Below, piece by piece: positions 22,829-34,827 of a stretch of DNA of 64,000 nt; within the stretch, counting starts at the first letter, position 1; every line of letters starts with the position of its first letter. The notes under the pieces were generated by a model, which was given only the letters and a program-made list of their open reading frames with translations, was not told where the DNA came from and searched no databases. The DNA is taken from the NCBI GenBank assembly GCA_963402885.1, contig OY727098.1, positions 6,691,001 to 6,755,000 of the forward strand. Direction: 5' to 3'. The DNA comes from Antedon bifida. Its lineage: Eukaryota > Echinodermata > Crinoidea > Comatulida > Antedonidae. The position numbers were made by a program, and so were the translations under genes.

Positions 22829-24701
22829 TGAGGCTAGCTTTTACACACAAACTCTACTTGTTTTGTAGGCTAAATCACAGTTTAGTTTCGGTACTCAATA
22901 AAACCTGTTAACTTCACACAAGATATGATGATTTGAGACCCGTTTGATATTTATGCAGTTTAAATCATTACAGAATGAGCATTGTTAGCGTACACGTTCA
23001 AACTATCTAAGTACATCGCATGATTTGTTGTAATCTGCGTGCAAAACATGAACAAAAGTGTTCCATACAGAGATAGATACTATCATTTATACAATAATAT
23101 ACTTTCAAACATAGAAGAAATTTCTCTACAAACTTGAAACTCTTGAAAATAAAAAAACATCAGTCTAATAAATTGAGCATTCAAGAACACACTCTTATAA
23201 ACGGAGATAATTCAAAGCGCACGATCGTTTGCGCATGACGACTATTAAGTTAAGGCTAGTCTCCACTCACGGCTACTAGTACTACCCGTGTAGTTCAAAA
23301 TTAAATTCATTTAACAATTGAACGATTGGTGCAGATTTAACGTATCCTTCTACCGAATCCTTTTTTTTTTCTTCAAATATTATACAAATAATGAATGTTT
23401 ATGAGCGTAATGGTACAAATAATGGCATGAGGTGAATGATGAAAGGTTATATATCAACGAGGAAAAGCCGAGTTGATATATAATCTTTCATCATTCACCA
23501 AATGCCATTATTTTTACCATTACACGAATATAAAACATTAATTATTTGTTTTATATAACATCTAAATAGATTCCTGTCATTTGAATCAAATAAAAGGTAG
23601 GCCTAGCCAAGGCCTACATTTGATTAACATTGATTAAAACAATAACATTTGGTTTCTATTTTAAATATTATTATTTATATGGATTTTATATATGCACCTA
23701 CTAATGGTGTTAATATGCCAACAAACGACAAAACAATCCTAGGCATATGCCTACATAATTAGCCTAGGTCTAGACTGAAAGACAGCAATACCAAACTTCG
23801 ACAGGCAACTGGAACTTATTTAGGCCTAGGCTGAAAGACAGCAATACCAAACTTTGACAGGCAACTGGAACTCATCTAGGCTAATTATGTTTTTTCCAAC
23901 GATTCCACGTCTTGTACAGATGTTCCCATTAATTAATAAAAATCCTAAAAACGATCTAAAGTTAATTTAAATGCCCTTTTGATCTAAATTAGTACATATA
24001 TATCTCTCCAAAAATGTACTTCCATCACCAAACCATAACAATAACATTTGCGACGAAAGTACAAAATAGGTGGCGCTGCTGTATTTCAAAAGCAATAGTA
24101 TAAAAAAAAATATTTTCCGAACGCGAACAGATTTTTTTTTCGTAAACGAAAAAAAGTACTATTTAACGATCGTTTAATAGTGCGTATTATTGCACGCCAT
24201 GTGAGCCACAATCGTTCAATCAAATGACAGGAATTTATTTAGGTGTTATATAATATCACTTATGTATCTGTTTAATTATTAACAATCACTTCTTAATTCC
24301 ACGCCACAGTAATTTCCCAACACTCAGACCAATAAGTATTCAATCTCAAAATTGGTTTATCATATTTTGATATTTAATGTGCTCTTGATTTTATCATACA
24401 ATTACGTAATAATCATAATAATTACAATTAGTTATAATTCATTTAGATATTAAAAGTAGAACATTATATTGATTAATGACAGTAGATCGTCATTGGATAG
24501 CTTTCTAATTTTTGACAACCTGACCTAAAATTTTGGGTTATAGGTCGTAGTGGACCTAATCTACTAAGGACATCGAGTGAGGAAACATACCATATCCGAA
24601 CATACTGGCATGAGCACAAATAACTTAACACGACTAATTCCCAGATCCTAGGTTATCCCATATCGACAGCTTCCTTTTCTAGCCCATGCCAACTGATATA
24701 T
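22829..24701. other. Spacer downstream of lectin copy 2 (paralogous to 13531-15715)
   Basis: Collinear with the stretch downstream of lectin copy 1 but without the 641-bp transposon. It holds the intact foldback element at 23386-23551 and an inverted pair 23549-23583 / 24220-24256 (TATAACATCTAAATAGATTC against its complement near 24240). AGGCCTA-rich words and a duplicated CTGAAAGACAGCAATACCAA lie near 23600-23880. No gene is supported. Confidence 0.55.
23386..23551. mobile_element. Near-complete palindromic MITE (~166 bp)
   Basis: Left arm: CAAATAATGAATGTTTATGA, then GTAATGGTACAAATAATGGC, then TGAATGATGAAAGGTTATAT and ATCAAC. It is mirrored across a short GAGGAAAAGCCGAG centre by GTTGATATATAATCTTTCAT, then CATTCACCAAATGCC, ending TTAATTATTTG. 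A left-arm copy is at about 39949-40020 in the CCDC24 gene, and a damaged copy at 14660-14735. Confidence 0.85.
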
Positions 24702-27700
24702 TTAGGTTGGCGGAACGACATATGTGTTACCAGTCTTATAGCAATATTCCTCAACTGCGGAACTGTCTTCCATAATAACACAGGTACCATCTGCGAAATG
24801 ATACCCTGTACAGGATGCTATTCCCAGACAAGCCTTTGCACAGTAAAGCAGACTACGACTTCGAAACTCCTTTAATCCTCCCCTAAGACAGGCATCGTCA
24901 CCATTGACCAACTTAAAGGTTTTGGATTGAGGAACGGCTAAAAATAAAAACAGTATGATGGTTGTTTTAACATATGCATGTTGTGAATGACATAGTATAA
25001 TACACATGCTGTAGTAAACTGGTATTTGGTTTAGAAGAAAACACACTGTTATAAGTTTTCTTTGCGACAAAAGGAAAGATCTACAAAACAGTAGAGCTTT
25101 AAAAAAGATATTCGGTTGGAAAAAGATGGATAAAGTAAGAATGTAAATGGACAACCTTCGGATAAAAAAAGAGGAAAGAAAAACGAGGTATTATGACGAA
25201 CAATGGTTGTAAGAGTTGCCATGAAGAGAGAAAGATCAAAACGAAGATACCATGGAGATATTATGAGAGGCAATAGCTGCAAGAGTTTCCATGAAGAGAG
25301 GAAGATCAAAACGAAGATACCATGGAGATATTAAGAGGCAATAGCTGTAAGAGTTGCCATGAAGAGAGGAAGATCAAAACGAAGATACCAGGGAGGTATT
25401 ATGACGAACAATGGTTGTAAGAAGAGAGGATCAAAGGTCAAAACGATAGTAAGTGGAAAATGTAGAATGGAGTGAACAGGGAAGTATGTAAGAAGGTAAA
25501 CACTGAAAACAGTAGGAGAGACAGAAAACTTACGAATGCAACGAAAGCCGTCAGAATGAATCTTGTACAGTGGAGGATTACAACCACAGTAATATCCAGT
25601 ACCGTTGCGAACACAAAATCCCCGCTCATCATCACAGCGGTTTAATGTCGAGTTAGCACAAATGTCAAAATCTATAGAAGAAAATGATATGCAGCAGGTT
25701 AATTTATTTACAAGGTTGATCTGGACATGGCGAATATGGAAGACAGAATCCTAATGGGTCCGTTCGGGTTAACTTTTTTTAAGTTGGCTAAATGATATAA
25801 AATAATTCAAAATAACAACCTAAACATGTGAAACCATCTGAATCCAGTGTATAGCCTTGTACACATGCGCACGTGTAGTCACCACCATTTGAGATACATT
25901 GTCCATACGTGTCATCACAGTTATTGAGGGTGGAATTTGAACAAGCATCGACTAAAAATAAACATAATGAATTTACTTATTTGTTCTACTACAAAAACAT
26001 ACGTGGAAGTGCAATGTACTAGAGTTATGCTAAAAAAATCATATTCGGTTATCATCAGTATGTTGAGTACGCGTCAAATGTGTTTTCATGATGCTACTAA
26101 GAGAAATTGAATTACTATTGTAAAAAATTAAGCAGTTCCAAAATTGGTTATGAATTTTCATCATAAATTTAAGAAAAGTTAATAAGCATATATGTTTGTT
26201 AACGGTGTAATCAACTTGACTTTATTAAAACAAAAATGCATTTGTTCGCGCGAGCAACGCAAGTTAGTCCAGTTCGGATGATCCATCGCTTCGTGGTTGG
26301 TCAAATTACTAGCGTTGCGCCTACTTCCCCCCGTTGCGTTTTAGTTGGAAGTAAACTTCAATCCTGCTCTAGGCCTTAACTTACTTAAGCAGGTGTGGTT
26401 ATCGTTTTGCAAAATGTAGTTGGTATCACATCCACATTTATAACTGGTGTCCGTAGAAGTACAATATCCATGTTTCTGATCACAGTTATTTAGATCCGAA
26501 TCGAAGCATGGATCAACTTTAGAATGATAAAAGGTAAGGTTAAGAATTATCACAAACGTTAAGGTTACCTCAGAAGCAATGATGTAGTAAAAATACTTAT
26601 TGACATATCATACCTTTCCTTATTTATTTATTCAATCAAAAATATAAATTTAAGAAACAAAAGTTAAAAAAAATAATCTAGAACCCTCATTAAGCCCAGA
26701 AAAGAGGAAAATCAAACGGAATCTAATTATATTATTTGTGCCTTAAAACCGATCATGGAATGGTCCAATATAGGACTCTCAATGCAATTGGTGGTGATAT
26801 TAGTAACGTTTTAGTAGGTTGTAATGCTAATAGTGGTACATCAATGCAGTGTTTTGTGGTGGCTTTAGTACTGTATCAGTAGTACCGGTACCGATGTCAT
26901 ACCTGTACAAGACTCTCCATCAGTTCTAAGAGTGTAACCAGAGTTACACCCGCAGTAGTAATTTGTGCCATTATTGATGCATACGCCATTTGTGACGTCA
27001 CATGTATGTTTTGTAGCACAAAAATCATGTTCTGAAAGAAACAATTATACTGTAATGACAATAATGTTTAAAAATAGTGTTAATTAACAGTTATATACTA
27101 AGGTTAAAAACAGTAATATCAATTAGTATTTACACATCAGCTTCTGCTATCTGCTGCGTATATCTATCTGTAAAGGTCTGATTGTACTAGGACTACAATG
27201 AACAACGATAAATAGATATACATTTTTCTTACAGAAAACAAAAGAAATTAGAAAAGTTTTCAACCTAGAACTATTAGGATAACCATTGATACTGTATTAA
27301 ATGAAAATGATGTTGGTATACACACCTGAGCCAAAAACTTGGAATTCACATAGCTGGACAGGTGAATCAGTATTACTGACCCTCACATATCTACCACTGA
27401 TGGCCGAGCATGATCTTTCAATTCTGGGACCGTAGTTAATATCATCATTTAAGGTAAATGGTGTACCGCACTGAACACATGAAGAGTTTGAACCAATGCA
27501 GATATTTACGACGGCTGATACTAGCTGTTCTCTTAATAAACCATCTATGACAAATTGAGAAATCCAAAACTATTCTTTAATTTTTAACTTTTATTTATTT
27601 TTTTTTTTTGTAGGGAACCATAACCATGTGCAAATGAAAGATAACAAAATAAATTAATAGAAATTTTTAAAAAATGAATTTTATACGCGGGATAAGGGCG

Positions 27701-28832
27701 AGAGATTCAGTCACATGGACACCGGAAGTTGGCACCACCATCATCGCTACATGTTAAGAGAACGAGTAGGTCTGTAGAGGTAGAGCGCAAAGTACCCAGA
27801 AGAGATTTATAAACAGAAATTTTCTAATGAAACGTAATTGGAAAACAAAGGCGCATTTTGTATACAAATTAGATATATAAGATATATTTACCTGACCTAT
27901 TGTAAACTGTTATAGTTGTGACGGAGTACATTCTCCCCAAATCCACCATCCACCAATTAAAACTGTTACTCTCTGTATACAAAAATTACTAATACATGAA
28001 CACTCCATCCACATTTATTGATACTTATATACATATTTTTATATTTTCCCTTCGAGGTTTAGTTACAAGGTGTTCGGTATAAAGAGAGACATCGCTTTCT
28101 CTTACCTGTTAAAGAGCATGAGCCGCGTGTCAAATCGGAATCAAAATTACCGTCAATTGCTCGACTTGCGACATTACCGTCCACTGTTGTGCTCTGTGAT
28201 GCTACCAGTCCGTCTAATATCTGCTCGTCTAATAACAAAATGAAGTTTGGCTTAACAGATTAAAGGTGTCGGTACCAGGTATCAATATTTTTATATAATA
28301 TGGTTACTATTTCATCCAGCCATCACAATATACTTCAACCAAGTCGCTCGGCCACTCAATTGAAACAAATAAACATTGTTTGGACAGCTTTTTACTAATT
28401 TAAATTTAATGTAGGTATAGGTCTAGACTTGTATCAAATTAAACCAGCTCAGACAAAATGGTTCGACAATTTTAAAATAAGCATTTTTTAGTGTAATATT
28501 ATCGTCCACACGATAAGAAGCCTATATTCATAGGATTGACTAAACAACATTATTGTACGTTTGTATGCCTAGCTTGAGGTTAAGACAATGGAGCCGTAAT
28601 TACGTAGCCATAAAATTGACAAGAGTTCGAGGCTCACTCGCTTTATGGTTCTTGTGGTAGTCCTATACCTACATACAATTTAAACGGGTAAAAAAATATC
28701 TAAACAATGGTTGTGTTTCAACTGAGATAGGGTCTACACAGAGAAATACGATTTTTCAAATGTCTTACCTTGAGCCGCTGTCCCACAACTATAGAATATT
28801 ATAACAACGAAAGTACGGAACATTTTAAACAT
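24702..28832 (-). CDS. Secreted F-type-lectin-like / EGF x4 / PAN protein, copy 2
   Basis: Exons 28832-28769, 28228-28106, 27972-27892, 27544-27326, 27031-26903, 26516-26385, 25951-25820, 25671-25534, 24937-24702. They total 1254 nt, 417 aa, again with only phase 1 introns. Architecture matches copy 1: signal peptide, F-type-lectin-like domain (exons 2-4), four EGF-like exons, PAN/apple exon. Exon 2 has four extra codons (ILDG) and exon 4 one extra Leu. EGF1 differs most from copy 1 (HDFCATKHTCDVTNG for PDICALGNTCDVKIG). All cysteines of the modules are kept. The 5' two thirds (exons 1-6) are repeated almost unchanged at 32380-34827 as part of the 6-kb tandem duplication. Gene 29948-31349 is divergent from its 5' end. 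Confidence 0.85.
25190..25440. repeat. Short array (~3-4 units) of the 70-bp minisatellite
   Basis: The same unit as 16176-17760 (GAGGAAGATCAAAACGAAGA, ACCATGGAGATATTA, AATAGCTGTAAGAGTTGCCA) in the orthologous last intron of lectin copy 2, with far fewer copies. Confidence 0.9.
28578..28660 (+). mobile_element. SINE head remnant in intron 1 of lectin copy 2
   Basis: GTTAAGACAATGGAGCCGTAAT and AGAGTTCGAGGCTCACTCGC match the A/B-box head at 20701, now without its own A-box start. The same remnant is at 34573-34655 in the third lectin copy. Confidence 0.65.
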
Positions 28833-29947
28833 TATTATGAACAGGTAATATATACGTCTTAACTCACTGAAGATTAATTAGAAGATGCATCAACTTTAGG
28901 TAACAGATGACACCCTGGAAGAATACAAATAAATATCCAACCTCACATGAAGTTTACAAATTGATTTTAGGTGTTTTTCTAACTACATATACAATTTGGC
29001 AGACCAACGCTGTTTACATTTGACTTGCAAATGTAGTATATTTTCATTTATGTAAATTGTTGACGTGTGGGGGATATTGTATCAACATGGAAAACAAATA
29101 CAACTTTACTTGGTACTTTAAGAATAATACAGAAGTTTTAGACTCTTAATTTAAAAATGTTATGTTGTGTAGTTGTATCTGTTATTAATATTAACATGGT
29201 ATCTTATTCTGTACTTACTACTTGTTGCTAAACGGTTATTAGAAAAGTAAACACATTGTAGTAATATGCGTGCAAAGCATGATCAAAAGTGCTCGATACA
29301 GAGATAAATAATATTATTATACATACATAGAAGAAACTCTACAAACTTGTATTTGACTTTAGAAAATATATAAAAATCATTCTAATAAATCAAACATTGA
29401 AGAACACACTCTTTAAACAGAAAAAGTGTTGTGTGCTAAACTATTTCAGACATAGAGAAACTAAACCCTACTCTCAAACGGAGAAAATTCAAAAAAAGGG
29501 GATCATTTTTACAAACATCTGTGTTAAGCTATTTCAAGCATAGAGATGATATGATCAGCAATTGCTGGATAGATCACCCTCATGGTTCAAATAAATAAAT
29601 AAATAGAGAAACTAAACCCTACTCTCAAACGGAGAAAATTCTAAACATTTTTATAAACATTTGTGTTAAGCTATTTCAACCATAGAGAAACTTAACCCTA
29701 CCCTACTCTCAATGGCGGTGATTTTGCCAATAAGTATTGTGAGATAATAGAATATCAATGAATAGTTTTTCTAGTGTTATCGTTGCCAGGAACAACAGTC
29801 AAGGTTGAACAAAAATGCATTATTATTATCATAACAATGTACAATAACTGACATGTATTCACCGAAGTAAACACTCCAATGACACATTATAATTAATTTT
29901 TAACAAGTATATAACCGGTTTTGCTATTTCTTCACGGAAAATTCTTA
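28833..29947. promoter_or_regulatory. Divergent promoter region between lectin copy 2 and the 352-aa gene
   Basis: About 1.1 kb separates two head-to-head starts, and the pair is preserved in unit 2 (34828-35940). It includes an imperfect tandem repeat at about 29440-29700 (GAGAAACTAAACCCTACTCT then CAAACGGAGAAAATTC, twice). This is interrupted by a SINE 3' piece (GATCAGCAATTGCTGGATAG, then an AAAT-type tail). I cannot point to individual core promoter elements. Confidence 0.4.
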
Positions 29948-31349
29948 ATGGCGTTGGATTCCGAATTTATAAATCGTTTAAAATACGACAATATTGCAAA
30001 AGAGCAGCGCTTTAAAGCTACAAAGAGAGGTATTGACAGTTACAGACAACTGCAACGTTTAGCTGAACGACAGTGGCGCTCATGTTTAGGAGTTTCTGGT
30101 GCAGACGGTAAGACAAAACCTGGAACATTGAAAACACAGGACGATACAACAAATCAAATAGACTTAGGGGAAAGAAAGGAAATAGAACCACTCAAATGTA
30201 CTGCAATTCTGTCAGTAGACGTGGAGGAGGAGTTTCAGAGCAATTTTTTGCCACAAATGGTAACTAAAATTAATGGTCAAAAGGAAGAAAGAAACAACGG
30301 AAATGGTACCTGTATTTCCAAAAATTTGGCTCAGAATACTAGCATGGAAACAACAATAAATGCTCCGTCTAGAGAATTAAGAATAAGACATTACAGGCTC
30401 AAACCACTTAAAGTCAGCAGAATGCGCCAACTCAGCACTTCTGGTAGAAATACTTGCAATGGACATGACTCTGTGGATACACAATCAAGTGGTAACCCCA
30501 CTTTCAAGAGGACAAGGCGACTTGCAACTTCAAATTTCAGCAATAATAATGGTACTGTAGAGTACTCACAACAATTGAAACTTCGACAACTGCAGAAGCA
30601 GCAGAATGAATACAAGAGAATGATGCATTCTGCAGAGGTCGATGATGATATTACGACTTACTCAACAACTTTCCTTCGACAAAAGACAGCGCTGTTACTT
30701 CGAAAGGTAGACACATTGCTCAACGATCCGCATTCTAAAATAGAAACGCCAATATTTGAATATCAGGGAACTAGTGTGAAAGAAGTGCGGACATCATCGG
30801 TGAGTGAAGAAGATATATCCACTACCAGAGACGTAGGCCTAATTGTAAAGCCAAGACCAAGAAGTCACAACTGTAGTACAAAGAGTACACACACTGATGG
30901 TAAATTCATACATTCCACTAATAATATAAAACATATATCATAATTATACAATTTAACCATAGGCATACACAAAACATTCTTTATAAGAGGTAATTTTCTT
31001 TTTTTCTTGATTTGATTAATAAAATGTTTTGTGTTTGGTAGGCCTAATCTATTTTAAAGATCAACAAATGCAAGATTTATTTGTCTTTAAATTTAAATTA
31101 CAGAAACGTATCTACTGTTTTATACTGCATCTAGTATTGTTAAGATCATTTTTTTCTATACCTTTCCTTTTAAAGTAAAGGGTGCCAGTATGTGTCACTT
31201 TCAATAAATGGATGTTGATTTCAATTTCTATATTTTCTGCAGGACACAACGATCAAGATTTTCGCTTGGTTCTTAAAAGTCTTTCTGTTCAACGTATCGA
31301 CATACACGATAAATGCAGGACTTGGTTGGAGTTAAATCCTGTCAGTTAA
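29948..31349 (+). CDS. Uncharacterised 352-aa protein, two exons, copy 1
   Basis: The ATG at 29948 (MALDSEFINRLKYDN) is preferred to the upstream in-frame TTG. Exon 1 ends at 30899 before GTAAATTC and joins exon 2 (31243-31349, acceptor TTTTCTGCAG) in phase 1. This replaces the read-through end with DGHNDQDFRLVLKSLSVQR and a C-terminus TWLELNPVS. The total is 1059 nt. The protein is hydrophilic and basic, with no signal peptide or membrane segment. The N-terminus (KEQRFKATKRGIDSYRQLQR) and residues about 220-270 (LKLRQLQKQQNEYKRMMHSA) are probably helical; the middle is low-complexity and N/S/T-rich. I do not recognise the family. It is divergent from lectin copy 2, and a second complete copy is at 35941-37351. 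Confidence 0.75.
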
Positions 31350-31484
31350 ACCCTAGATAAAATGCACTTGGATTCATGCTGATCATGCACAGACTGATGT
31401 TTATTTTTCTTGAACCACTTCCATTTTTAGTTATGTTGTTTTTTCTTCTTATTTTGTATTTTCGGAAATCGCCCACTTGCTCGC

Positions 31485-31737
31485 ATTTAGCCATAACATC
31501 GGCAAGGGTTCGAGGCACTCGCTCCATGGTTCTGGTGGAAGAACAAGTCTTCTCGGATAAGGACTATAAACCGTAGGTCCAGTGTACACATCTGGAGACG
31601 AGTAGGGTGTTACCCCGGTGTACTAGTTCACACACAGCCACTCTCACAAACTCACCATGTATATACACTGGGCCCTCTGGGAGAACAGTCTTTACTGAAG
31701 AGGCTACCCAGTATAAAGAATGAATAAATAAAATAAA
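31485..31737 (+). mobile_element. SINE (tRNA-Leu/Ser-like family), 5'-truncated
   Basis: It begins at AGCCATAACATCGGCAAGGG (B-box side of the head), then has TAAACCGTAGGTCCAGTGTA, CCCCGGTGTACTAGTTC and ACTGGGCCCTCTGGGAGAAC. It ends in an AATAAATAAA-type tail. The equivalent at 37492-37775 retains a 36-bp GCTCATGTGCACTTTAAAGA-containing segment lost here. Confidence 0.8.
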
Positions 31738-31769
31738 TTAAATACCTTTTTAAATATCTCATTGTGAAG

Positions 31770-31950
31770 TTTTATTCAAGGTAGAACCCCTCCTTTGGGA
31801 CACCACTATTCAGGGGAAAAGAACGAGGGAGAATATAAGTTTTAATACTAGCCCAACCACGATCCAATGGACACCTTTATTAAGGGGAAATTTCGATGGG
31901 TGTCCACTTAACAGGGGTGTACTGTATATTTATGTAATTTATTCTCATAT
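31770..31950. repeat. Dispersed repeat (AGGGGAAA / GGACACC family)
   Basis: GGTAGAACCCCTCCTTTGGG, CACCACTATTCAGGGGAAAA, GGACACCTTTATTAAGGGGA and TGTCCACTTAACAGGGGTGT are inverted and repeated words typical of a short non-coding element. The unit 2 copy (37800-37960) lacks a short piece including CGATCCAATGGACAC. Confidence 0.5.
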
Positions 31951-32379
31951 CATATTTTATTGTACAGTATGTACGTTTTATTTTATTTGGATTATCAATA
32001 TTTCTTTAATAATACGTTTCCTTCAAAAGCACCAGACCAGTGTGACCAGAGTGCTCTTCCGTAATATTCCCTATACAGAAACCCGCATCCACCCGTAACT
32101 TCGTTATTAGTTAAATTTCTTTCTCGAATTAAATACTTTACTTCAATATTAGGCAAGATAATACTTTTGATATTTCAATGTAATAATTATTTATTGCAAC
32201 ACATTGACAAATTATTTACATTAATTAAAAATGAATACAACAAAAACTGCAACGCAAGTTAGTCCAGTTCGGATGATCCATCGCTTCGTGGTTGGTCAAA
32301 TTACTAGCGTTGCGCCTACTTCCCCCCGTTGCGTTTTAGTTGGAAGTAAACTTCAATCCTGCTCTAGGCCTTAACTTAC

Positions 32380-34827
32380 TTAAGCAGGTGTGGTTATCGT
32401 TTTGCAAAATGTAGTTGGTATCACATCCACATTTATAACTGGTGTCCGTAGAAGTACAATATCCATGTTTCTGATCACAGTTATTTAGATCCGAATCGAA
32501 GCATGGATCAACTTTAGAATGATAAAAGGTAAGGTTAAGAATTATCACAAACGTTAAGGTTACCTCAGAAGCAATGATGTAGTAAAAATACTTATTGACA
32601 TATCATACCTTTCCTTATTTATTTATTCAATCAAAAATATAAATTTAAGAAACAAAAGTTAAAAAAAATAATCTAGAACCCTCATTAAGCCCAGAAAAGA
32701 GGAAAATCAAACGGAATCTAATTATATTATTTGTGCCTTAAAACCGATCATGGAATGGTCCAATATAGGACTCTCAATGCAATTGGTGGTGATATTAGTA
32801 ACGTTTTAGTTGGTTGTAATGCTAATAGTGGTACATCAATGCAGTGTTTTGTGGTGGCTTTAGTACTGTATCAGTAGTACCGGTACCGATGTCATACCTG
32901 TACAAGACTCTCCATCAGTTCTAAGAGTGTAACCAGAGTTACACCCGCAGTAGTAATTTGTGCCATTATTGATGCATACGCCATTTGTGACGTCACATGT
33001 ATGTTTTGTAGCACAAAAATCATGTTCTGAAAGAAACAATTATACTGTAATGACAATAATGTTTAAAAATAGTGTTAATTAACAGTTATATACTAAGGTT
33101 AAAAACAGTAATATCAATTAGTATTTACACATCAGCTTCTGCTATCTGCTGCGTATATCTATCTGTAAAGGTCTGATTGTACTAGGACTACAATGAACAA
33201 CGATAAATAGATATACATTTTTCTTACAGAAAACAAAAGAAATTAGAAAAGTTTTCAACCTAGAACTATTAGGATAACCATTGATACTGTATTAAATGAA
33301 AATGATGTTGGTATACACACCTGAGCCAAAAACTTGGAATTCACATAGCTGGACAGGTGAATCAGTATTACTGACCCTCACATATCTACCACTGATGGCC
33401 GAGCATGATCTTTCAATTCTGGGACCGTAGTTAATATCATCATTTAAGGTAAATGGTGTACCGCACTGAACACATGAAGAGTTTGAACCAATGCAGATAT
33501 TTACGACGGCTGATACTAGCTGTTCTCTTAATAAACCATCTATGACAAATTGAGAAATCCAAAACTATTCTTTAATTTTTAACTTTTATTTATTTATTTT
33601 TTTTGTAGGGAACCATAACCATGTGCAAATGAAAGATAACAAAATAAATTAATAGAAATTTTTAAAAAATGAATTTTATACGCGGGATAAGGGCGAGAGA
33701 TTCAGTCACATGGACACCGGAAGTTGGCACCACCATCATCGCTACATGTTAAGAGAACGAGTAGGTCTGTAGAGGTAGAGCGCAAAGTACCCAGAAGAGA
33801 TTTATAAACAGAAATTTTCTAATGAAACGTAATTGGAAAACAAAGGCGCATTTTGTATACAAATTAGATATATAAGATATATTTACCTGACCTATTGTAA
33901 ACTGTTATAGTTGTGACGGAGTACATTCTCCCCAAATCCACCATCCACCAATTAAAACTGTTACTCTCTGTATACAAAAATTACTAATACATGAACACTC
34001 CATCCACATTTATTGATACTTATATACATATTTTTATATTTTCCCTTCGAGGTTTAGTTACAAGGTGTTCGGTATAAAGAGAGACATCGCTTTCTCTTAC
34101 CTGTTAAAGAGCATGAGCCGCGTGTCAAATCGGAATCAAAATTACCGTCAATTGCTCGACTTGCGACATTACCGTCCACTGTTGTGCTCTGTGATGCTAC
34201 CAGTCCGTCTAATATCTGCTCGTCTAATAACAAAATGAAGTTTGGCTTAACAGATTAAAGGTGTCGGTACCAGGTATCAATATTTTTATATAATATGGTT
34301 ACTATTTCATCCAGCCATCACAATATACTTCAACCAAGTCGCTCGGCCACTCAATTGAAACAAATAAACATTGTTTGGACAGCTTTTTACTAATTTAAAT
34401 TTAATGTAGGTATAGGTCTAGACTTGTATCAAATTAAACCAGCTCAGACAAAATGGTTCGGCAATTTTAAAAAAAGCATTTTTTAGTGTAATATTATCGT
34501 CCACACGATAAGAAGCCTATATTCATAGGATTGACTAAACAACATTATTGTACGTTTGTATGCCTAGCTTGAGGTTAAGACAATGGAGCCGTAATTACGT
34601 AGCCATAAAATTGACAAGAGTTCGAGGCTCACTCGCTTTATGGTTCTTGTGGTAGTCCTATACCTACATACAATTTAAACGGGTAAAAAAATATCTAAAC
34701 AATGGTTGTGTTTCAACTGAGATAGGGTCTACACAGAGAAATACGATTTTTCAAATGTCTTACCTTGAGCCGCTGTCCCACAACTATAGAATATTATAAC
34801 AACGAAAGTACGGAACATTTTAAACAT
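32380..34827 (-). pseudogene. 3'-truncated lectin gene, copy 3 (signal + lectin + EGF1-2 only)
   Basis: Exons 34827-34764, 34223-34101, 33967-33887, 33539-33321, 33026-32898 and 32511-32380 are exact or near-exact repeats of exons 1-6 of copy 2. No damage was seen and all splice sites are present. Exons 7-9 (EGF3, EGF4, PAN) were not included in the duplicated unit. The locus therefore has no terminal exon of its own. Exon 6 ends in phase 1, so its donor could splice in frame to exon 2 (28228) of copy 2 downstream, skipping the copy 2 signal exon. Called a pseudogene because no stop-bearing exon belongs to it, but it may be the 5' half of a fusion gene. Confidence 0.75.

Larger units (their letters stand above)
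26258..32252. repeat. Unit 1 of a direct tandem duplication (~6.0 kb)
   Basis: 26258-32252 is repeated at 32253-38290 (offset 5993-5995). Each unit holds lectin exons 6 to 1 (minus), the divergent spacer, the complete 352-aa gene (plus), a SINE and downstream repeats. The lectin side is almost base-for-base identical between units, with only a few differences seen over about 3 kb. The gene side shows many more substitutions and small indels. Confidence 0.95.

Noticed and set aside
24702-25154. 150-codon frame ending in the PAN module
   Set aside because: Its upstream third is intron sequence; the real PAN exon starts at 24937 after a TTTTTAG acceptor.
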